Shown: one piece after another, positions 6,977 through 11,126 of the stretch | Numbering within the stretch: the first letter of the stretch is position 1 | Layout: each line of letters begins with the position of its first letter | Source of the DNA: Armatimonadota bacterium | GTDB lineage: Bacteria > Armatimonadota > SYMT01 | Assembly (NCBI GenBank): GCA_020696885.1 | Contig: JAJFMS010000033.1 | Span: 1-11,126 of the forward strand | Reading direction: 5' to 3' | DNA length: 11,126 nt | Position numbers and translations under genes: made by a program | Notes under the pieces: generated by a model | Told to the model about the DNA's origin: nothing | The model's input: the letters and a program-made list of their open reading frames with translations, nothing else | Databases searched by the model: none

Positions 6977-8017
6977 TCAGTCGGACCCGCTGCCGCAGAC
7001 GGTGGGCGCCGCGGCGGCGATGGAGACAAGGTGCTTGCCGTCCGAGGCGACGGGGCCAGCCGGGAGCTTCCGCCGGAATACCGGCGCGTCGAACCGGTCG
7101 GGGATGCGGTAGAGACCGTCCATCGCGGCGTAATAGAGGCGTCCGTCCAGGGAAGCCAGTAATCCGTTGCGGGGCAGCCACTCTGCCGCCAGCTCCGAGG
7201 AGCCGTCCGGGCGGCGGCGGTGGAGACAGCGAGCCCCCGATCCCGGCGTGGCCTCGCGGGAGGGTGCGGTCCAGTAGAGCTGTCCGCCGGAGAAGACCGC
7301 GTTCTGGCTGGCCAGTTCGCCGGCTACTCGCTGCGGCGTCTCGCCGGAGGGGGTCACCAGGTAGAACTCCGTGGCCACGGAAGCGCGCACGCTGGCGTAG
7401 AGTTCCCCGCCCGCCCCTTCGATCAGGTCGCCACTTCGGGCCTGAACGGCGCTTCCCACGTTCCAATCCGCCACGGTCCGCACCTGGCCGGCAGCGCTGC
7501 GGCACTTCAGGTGGAGACGCGCGCCCAATTGGGGAATGAAGGCGAGGCCCGGGTCTCCGGAGGCGGCCACCTCCAGCCAGTAGACCCCATCGGCACGCAC
7601 CAGCAGCCCGCCCGGAGCCTGCAGCCCCGACGCCACCTCCTCCGGAGGCGCGGCGCCGTCCCGCGGGAGGCGGAGCAGCCTGCCGCTCTCCCCATCTCGC
7701 TGGAGCAGCCAGACCTCCTGGTCGCCCAGGGCCACATCCGTCCAGTTCGTGCCCTTGGCGCGACCGGGACCGGAAGGCGCCCCTGCCCCGGGCGCCCCGA
7801 GGAACAGCTCGGTCTCGTCTCCTTGAGCCACCAGCCAGGCCCAAGAAGGACCGCGAGCGGTGAAGGTGCGGATCGACCGCGGGGGTGGTGCCTGTCCTCC
7901 CCCGCCTCCCTGCGCATTGGCGACGAGCGTGGTGACGCCCAGCAGGGCAGCGGCACCCAGCAGCGTGGTGAGGGCGGCGAAACAGAACCGCCTGGATCGG
8001 TGTGGATACGAAGCCAT
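6977..8017 (-). CDS. Secreted beta-propeller-like protein, first gene of the ABC cluster
   Basis: 346 residues from the ATG at 8017. The N-terminus is a clear signal peptide: basic MASYPHRSRRF, hydrophobic core about 11-32, and an AxA-type site ANA|Q at 33-36, followed by a Gly/Pro linker. The rest has repeated strand units of a six-bladed propeller type, for example GLLVRADGVYWLEV (137-150), GAGGELYASV (201-210), AVFSGGQLYWTAPS (240-253), LLASLDGRLYYAAM (286-299) and PVASDGKHLVSI (322-333). Three cysteines (172, 264, 341) remain in the mature part and could form a disulfide. I cannot name a precise family. There is no lipobox, so it is probably periplasmic or released. An in-frame ATG at 8062 exists but would bury the signal peptide behind 15 residues; a GGAGG sits 18 nt before the chosen ATG, further than usual, so the start is not certain. 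Confidence 0.72.
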   Translation of the reverse strand: MASYPHRSRRFCFAALTTLLGAAALLGVTTLVANAQGGGGGQAPPPRSIRTFTARGPSWAWLVAQGDETELFLGAPGAGAPSGPGRAKGTNWTDVALGDQEVWLLQRDGESGRLLRLPRDGAAPPEEVASGLQAPGGLLVRADGVYWLEVAASGDPGLAFIPQLGARLHLKCRSAAGQVRTVADWNVGSAVQARSGDLIEGAGGELYASVRASVATEFYLVTPSGETPQRVAGELASQNAVFSGGQLYWTAPSREATPGSGARCLHRRRPDGSSELAAEWLPRNGLLASLDGRLYYAAMDGLYRIPDRFDAPVFRRKLPAGPVASDGKHLVSIAAAAPTVCGSGSD

Positions 8018-8141
8018 GAGTGACTCACGGTTGCACCTCCAGGTAGCACAAACCTCCAACATTTAACGAATCGACGCAGGAACCGTCCCGCCCACGGTTA
8101 ACAGTCCGGACAGAGTGCTGGGGACCTCCCTGGAGGGTGGT
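8018..8141. promoter_or_regulatory. Divergent control region between the ABC cluster and the STAS-kinase pair
   Basis: These 124 nt must carry the promoters of both transcription units. A 19-nt dyad, AACCGT (8081-8086) with ACGGTT (8094-8099) and a 7-nt spacer, has the form of an operator, and a third ACGGTT half-site lies at 8027-8032. A small AT-rich patch is at about 8060-8070. I could not assign -35/-10 boxes with confidence on either strand. Confidence 0.45.
8132..8136 (+). promoter_or_regulatory. Ribosome binding site of the STAS gene, partly self-complementary
   Basis: GGAGG lies 5 nt before the ATG at 8142 and 8 nt before the adjacent in-frame ATG at 8145. The preceding bases include CCTCC (8125-8129), which could pair with it in a tight hairpin and lower initiation. 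The pairing is short, and control by it is speculative. Confidence 0.5.
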
Positions 8142-8513
8142 ATGATGGACGAGCTCAAAGCGAACGAGATCGGCCGGGTCGAAACGGTGTCCGTTGAGGG
8201 CGCCCTACGCATCCGGCTGGTCGGGGAGTGCGACATCTACACCGCCTCGAACATCCAGGAGCACCTGCAGAGCCTGCTCGACCGCGGGTTGACGCGGATC
8301 ATCTTCGATCTGGAGCACGTCCGGTTCCTGGACAGCAGCGTCCTGCGGATCTTTCTGGATGCGCGCCAGAGCCTCCGCCCTTCTTCCGGAGAGGTGGTGC
8401 TCCTGTGCCGGCCCGGGTTCGTGCGCCGGCTCCTCACGCTGCTGGAGTTGGATAAGGTCCTCCGGATCTGCACCCCGGAAGAGTGGCGGGCGCAGGTGGC
8501 GGCAGTACACTAG
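8142..8513 (+). CDS. STAS-domain protein, anti-sigma factor antagonist-like
   Basis: 123 residues, a single STAS domain of normal length for SpoIIAA/RsbV-type antagonists, which in their unphosphorylated form bind an anti-sigma kinase or another partner in the cytoplasm. The order fits the fold: LRIRLVGECDIYTASNIQEH (22-41), TRIIFDLEHVRFLDSS (51-66), then VVLLCRPGFVRRLLTLLELD (85-104). The FLDSSVLR segment contains the phospho-acceptor serine region (Ser65/Ser66); the usual Gly after DSS is Val here, a mild deviation. Two adjacent ATGs (8142, 8145) both fit the GGAGG site; the first is chosen. No anti-sigma kinase, sigma factor or phosphatase is nearby; a membrane histidine kinase gene follows after 42 nt, probably in the same transcript. 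The partner is therefore unknown. Confidence 0.85.
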   Translation: MMDELKANEIGRVETVSVEGALRIRLVGECDIYTASNIQEHLQSLLDRGLTRIIFDLEHVRFLDSSVLRIFLDARQSLRPSSGEVVLLCRPGFVRRLLTLLELDKVLRICTPEEWRAQVAAVH

Positions 8514-8555
8514 CCTCGTACTCCGTACACCCGCTACTCCCAGGACCGGCGGCAG

Positions 8556-10298
8556 ATGTCATTCCGCACCCTTTTCCTCTGGTACGTCGCCGCCGCCGCG
8601 CTGGTCCCCCTGCTGGCTCTAGGACTGTTCCTGGTTCAAGGACAGGAGACCGCCGGACGTGCGGCATTGGACCGGGAGCTGTTCTTCGAGGCCAGCGTCG
8701 CCCGCCAGCTTCTGGACGGGCGCCCGCCGGCGGAGGTCCGGCAGCGGCTCTTGCACCCGGACAGCCACCTGCCGGTCCGGCTGACGATCCTCACCCTGGA
8801 GGGCGAGGTGGTGGCCGATAGCAGCGCCGACCCCCGCCAGATGGAGAACCACCTGCGCCGGCCGGAGGTCCAACAGGCGCTCCGCCTGGGAACCGGCGTG
8901 GCGGAACGCCACAGCGATACCGTGAACGATCAGATGCGGTACCTCGCGATCGTGCAGATGGAGGATCCGAAGGCCCGGATCTACCGGGCCGCCGTGCCGC
9001 TGACGATGCTGCGGAACCAGATCCGGCAGACCCAGTGGACCATCGGGGCGGCCGTCGGCGTGGCGCTGCTCTTTGCGCTGGCAGCGGCCAACCGCCTGGC
9101 CAGGCAGGTGGTGGGCCCGGTAGAGGCGCTCTCCACCGGTGCGCAGCGCTTTTCGGAGGGCGAGCCGAACCCGCGGGTGCTCCCGGACGGACCGGACGCC
9201 CTCTACCGCCTCGGCCTCACTTTCAACACGATGGTGGACCGCATCGAGAGCCAGGTGCACAGCCTCGCCGAGGCGCAGGGTTACCTGGACGCCGTGATCC
9301 GCCAGATGCCTGAGGGCCTGCTGGTGTTGGACGGCGCCGGCCTGGTGACCCGGGCGAACCCGGCCGCGGAACGCCTGCTGGAGCTAAGCGCCGCCCGGAT
9401 CCTGGGGCGGCCGATCCTGGGAGTGCTCCTCAGCTACCCCCTGGACACCGAGGTCCGGCGGGTGCTATCGGGAGCGGCCACCGGCGCCGTGGACGTGGCT
9501 ACCACCAACCGGCGCTCGCTGCGGGTGTCCGTGGGCGCGCTTTCCATTCAGGGGGAGCTTTCCGGAGCGGTCGTGCTGCTGCAGGACATCTCGGAGCTCC
9601 GCCGGGCGGATGAGATGCGGCGCGACTTCGTGGCCAACGTGAGTCACGAGCTGCGCACCCCGATTGCGGCCATCCGCGCGCTGGTGGAGACCCTCATCCT
9701 CCGGGGCGACCGGCGCCCGGAGCTGCTGGGCCAGTACGGGCCGCGGATCGTCGATGAGTGCGAGCGGATCGACCAGTTGGTCAACGACCTCCTCCTACTC
9801 GCCCAGACCGAGTCCGGACAGCTTCATCTCGATCCGGTGACCCTGGACCCCGCCGAGGTGGCGGACGAGGTGCTCCGCCTGGTGCAGCTCGCCAACGAGG
9901 GAGGGCCGGCGCTCTGCCTGGACCGCTTCGAGGGAGGCGCTGTCTACGCGGACCGCTCCTCCCTGAGCCAGTGCCTCCGGAACCTGGTGGACAACGCGGT
10001 CCGCTACGCACCGGATGGCACCGTACGCCTCGGCAGCCGGCGGGAGGGAGACCAGGTGGTGCTGTATGTGGCGGACGAGGGCCCCGGGATCCCCGCGGAA
10101 GACCTGCCGCGGATCTTCGAGCGCTTCTACCGCGTGGACAAAGCACGCAGCCGGGAGGTGGGCGGAAGCGGGCTGGGACTCTCCATCGTCCGCCACCTCA
10201 TCGAGGCCCAGGGCGGCCGCGCCTGGGCGGAAAGCCGGGAGGACGCGGGCACCACGTTCTATCTATCCCTTCCAGCGGCAGGGGCAGGTGACTACTGA
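8556..10298 (+). CDS. PhoR-like membrane sensor histidine kinase
   Basis: 580 residues. Transmembrane helices at 7-27 and 161-178 flank an extracytoplasmic sensor domain of about 130 residues whose end (RIYRAAVPLTMLRNQI) resembles PhoR/PnpS-type sensors. A HAMP linker follows (180-232), then a PAS domain (about 240-345, LDAVIRQMPEGLLVLDGAGL), a HisKA dimerisation domain with phospho-acceptor His364 in FVANVSHELRTPIAA, and a HATPase_c domain with N-box NLVDNAVRYAP (476-486), G1 DEGPGIP (507-513) and G2 GGSGLGLSIV (536-545). All catalytic boxes are intact, so it should be active. PhoR-type kinases usually follow a PhoB-like response regulator; here the upstream gene encodes a STAS protein and no receiver-domain gene exists in the window. 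The ribosome site is weak (AGGA about 10 nt upstream of ATG 8556). Confidence 0.93.
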   Translation: MSFRTLFLWYVAAAALVPLLALGLFLVQGQETAGRAALDRELFFEASVARQLLDGRPPAEVRQRLLHPDSHLPVRLTILTLEGEVVADSSADPRQMENHLRRPEVQQALRLGTGVAERHSDTVNDQMRYLAIVQMEDPKARIYRAAVPLTMLRNQIRQTQWTIGAAVGVALLFALAAANRLARQVVGPVEALSTGAQRFSEGEPNPRVLPDGPDALYRLGLTFNTMVDRIESQVHSLAEAQGYLDAVIRQMPEGLLVLDGAGLVTRANPAAERLLELSAARILGRPILGVLLSYPLDTEVRRVLSGAATGAVDVATTNRRSLRVSVGALSIQGELSGAVVLLQDISELRRADEMRRDFVANVSHELRTPIAAIRALVETLILRGDRRPELLGQYGPRIVDECERIDQLVNDLLLLAQTESGQLHLDPVTLDPAEVADEVLRLVQLANEGGPALCLDRFEGGAVYADRSSLSQCLRNLVDNAVRYAPDGTVRLGSRREGDQVVLYVADEGPGIPAEDLPRIFERFYRVDKARSREVGGSGLGLSIVRHLIEAQGGRAWAESREDAGTTFYLSLPAAGAGDY

Positions 10299-10428
10299 TC
10301 GGAGCCTGGAGTAGCAGGCGCCACGGCGCCAGCACTGCATGACCTGGCCGAGAATTTGCCGACTGCCAGACGGGGCGGACACGGAGGACGGGCGGTCCCT
10401 CGCCGGCGTGGCCAGGGCTCGTTCTAGT

Positions 10429-10526
10429 CCTGACCAGGCATCGCCTGGCCAGGGTTGCGGGCTGCCGGCTTCCATGTCTCCTGCCAGGCACCGGCCCGCT
10501 GGATCGCGGGACTCCTGGCAACCAGG
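10429..10526. repeat. Cluster of small CCTG-CCAGG palindromes
   Basis: Four small dyads of one type occur in 98 nt: CCTGACCAGG (10429-10438), the perfect palindrome CCTGGCCAGG (10444-10453), CCTGCCAGG (10480-10488) and CCTGGCAACCAGG (10514-10526). CCAGGC/GCCTGG at 10434-10448 can also form a 6-bp stem with a 3-nt loop. The last unit overlaps a 16-nt sequence repeated at 10655-10670. Confidence 0.6.
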
Positions 10527-10579
10527 CGAGGACGCTTCGGGAAACGAGGCCGTACCGAACTGCATACGACCACCCGAAC

Positions 10580-10672
10580 GATTACCAGGAGTCCGGCTGT
10601 CAGGCCGGTCTGCCTTCAGGCCGCAACAGTGGGAAGCGCCCGACCCGCCTGACAGCGGGACTCCTGGCAATC
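10580..10672. repeat. 26-bp inverted repeat with 41-nt loop
   Basis: The arm at 10580-10605 matches the reverse complement of 10647-10672 at 24 of 26 positions. The 16-nt core GCGGGACTCCTGGCAA of the right arm (10655-10670) also occurs exactly at 10506-10521, and in inverted, slightly changed form in the left arm. So one motif is present three times in 170 nt, in both orientations. It could be a small non-autonomous element or a paired REP-like sequence; no flanking target duplication was recognised. Confidence 0.75.
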
Positions 10673-10748
10673 AAGCGGTTGCCGTGCCGAAGATTTGATG
10701 AGTCGCGGAGCCCTCGGATGTCGGAAGTTTGCCCCCAGCAAGCAGCAA

Positions 10749-10793
10749 CGCCGGTACTCCATCGGGCTGTGTGACCCTGGCGGGGTACCGGCG
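10749..10793. other. Strong hairpin in the intergenic region, possible structured RNA
   Basis: CGCCGGTAC at 10749-10757 pairs perfectly with GTACCGGCG at 10785-10793. Inside the 27-nt loop GGG (10764-10766) can pair with CCC (10775-10777). Downstream, further CCGG stems follow at 10797-10825. It does not match a riboswitch class that I could recognise by eye. It may be a transcription end or part of a repeat. Confidence 0.45.
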
Positions 10794-10811
10794 CTAGCCG
10801 GGAGGAGCTAA

Positions 10812-10825
10812 CCGGCCGCAGCCGG
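10812..10825 (-). terminator. Small GC hairpin after the right-edge gene
   Basis: CCGGC (10812-10816) and GCCGG (10821-10825) form a 5-bp stem with a 4-nt loop, 6 nt beyond the stop codon of the minus-strand gene. There is no T-run after it, so the terminator role is tentative. Confidence 0.3.
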
Positions 10826-10830
10826 GAAGG

Positions 10831-11126
10831 TTACTTCAGCAGCCGGTGGTTCGAGAGCTGGAGGAGGCTCACGTCCGTGCCGGCGTCGTGGGCGTTGACG
10901 GTCTGGATGGAGACCGGCATGAACACGTCGCCGCTCCAGGTCCAGGTGACCTGGGTGGTGGAGGTCCGCAGCAGCTTGTTGGTCTCGCGGTCGTAGTACG
11001 CCACGGACCAGCCCCGCGGTAGGAACCCGAGCTTGGTGGACTCGTTCTCCAGCACGGTGTTGGTGAAGCGCTGGGAGCCCATCACGCGGTTGACTTCCAT
11101 GATTTGACGATCGCGGATGCGGTAGA
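10831..11126 (-). CDS. 3' end of an unknown protein, possibly DUF3386-like; runs off the window
   Basis: Only the C-terminal part is present. The frame is open from the window edge to the TAA at 10831-10833 and encodes about 98 residues, starting YRIRDRQI upstream of an internal ATG at 11100 that is probably not the true start. The sequence is mainly beta-strand in character: RDRQIMEVNRVMGSQRF, GWSVAYYDRETNKLLRTSTT, TWTWSGDVFMPVSIQTV and the end SLLQLSNHRLLK. The pattern of alternating strands with a final LSNHRLL is reminiscent of the DUF3386 family of cyanobacteria and relatives, but that is from memory and weak. No cysteines, membrane segment or catalytic motif is visible. It converges on the kinase gene across the repeat-rich stretch. 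Confidence 0.6.
   Translation of the reverse strand, partial: YRIRDRQIMEVNRVMGSQRFTNTVLENESTKLGFLPRGWSVAYYDRETNKLLRTSTTQVTWTWSGDVFMPVSIQTVNAHDAGTDVSLLQLSNHRLLK

Larger units (their letters stand above)
10299..10830. other. Repeat-rich non-coding region between convergent genes
   Basis: 532 nt between the kinase gene and the gene at the right edge. A 119-codon frame on the plus strand at 10339-10698 crosses it but has a Pro/Gly/Arg/Ser-rich, non-protein-like composition and encodes the repeats, so it is not called as a gene. The stretch holds a GC-rich hairpin soon after the kinase stop (GGCGC/GCGCC about 10317-10330), the CCTGG/CCAGG units, a 26-bp inverted repeat and a 9-bp hairpin, listed separately. 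No T-rich terminator was seen. Confidence 0.6.

Noticed and set aside
6948..7844. 298-codon minus-strand frame overlapping the secreted propeller gene
   Set aside because: Arg/Gly-rich alternative frame without a signal peptide; the other frame has a signal peptide and propeller strands.
10339..10698. 119-codon plus-strand frame in the repeat-rich region
   Set aside because: Composition dominated by Pro, Gly, Ser and Arg, no clear ribosome site, and the sequence consists largely of repeats; it is more likely non-coding.
10693..10720. TGATGAG resembling a hammerhead ribozyme core
   Set aside because: The required GAAA core partner and the third stem are not present in the right order.
10845..10860. 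GGTTCGAGAGC, similar to a tRNA T-loop
   Set aside because: It lies inside the right-edge coding frame and no acceptor stem, anticodon arm or D-arm can be drawn around it.

Overview
The window is GC-rich bacterial chromosome with strong purine-rich Shine-Dalgarno sites, densely packed co-directional genes and several palindromic elements between genes. Lineage cannot be fixed from sequence alone. The mix of a Uma2-type protein, NHL and other beta-propeller envelope proteins, a PhoR-like kinase and dispersed palindromes would suit Armatimonadota, Chloroflexota or a similar high-GC group; this is a weak inference. No tRNA, rRNA, CRISPR array, transposase or phage gene was seen.

Layout: (1) 157-1335, minus, N-acetylglucosamine-6-phosphate deacetylase (nagA), ending in a 12-bp hairpin built from GTGAGGAG repeats. 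(2) 1336-1644, a non-coding stretch with nested inverted repeats. (3) 1645-2064, plus, a Uma2-family gene that appears to have lost about a third of the domain by an in-frame internal deletion. (4) 2065-2138, a 74-nt palindrome whose right arm contains the stop codon of the next gene. (5) 8017 down to 2132, minus, a tight five-gene cluster: secreted beta-propeller protein, membrane-anchored NHL propeller, ABC ATPase, ABC-2-like permease fused to a thioredoxin-fold domain without active-site cysteines, and a second ABC-2-like permease fused to a TPR-like helical domain. (6) 8018-8141, a divergent control region. (7) 8142-10298, plus, a STAS-domain protein followed by a PhoR-like sensor histidine kinase, with no response regulator in the window. 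(8) 10299-10830, non-coding and rich in repeats and hairpins. (9) 10831-11126, minus, the 3' end of a gene of unknown function that runs off the window.

How the genes may work together: the five-gene cluster looks like one unit, since three of its four junctions overlap or are separated by 4 nt and the fourth by only 18 nt. By the predicted topology, both permeases put their extra C-terminal domains on the outer face of the membrane, where the two propeller proteins also lie. This suggests an ABC exporter or mechanotransmission machine with a large extracytoplasmic scaffold. It is the most unusual thing in the window. The STAS protein and histidine kinase are read divergently from the same short intergenic region, so they may sense envelope state and control the cluster; that link is inference from position only.
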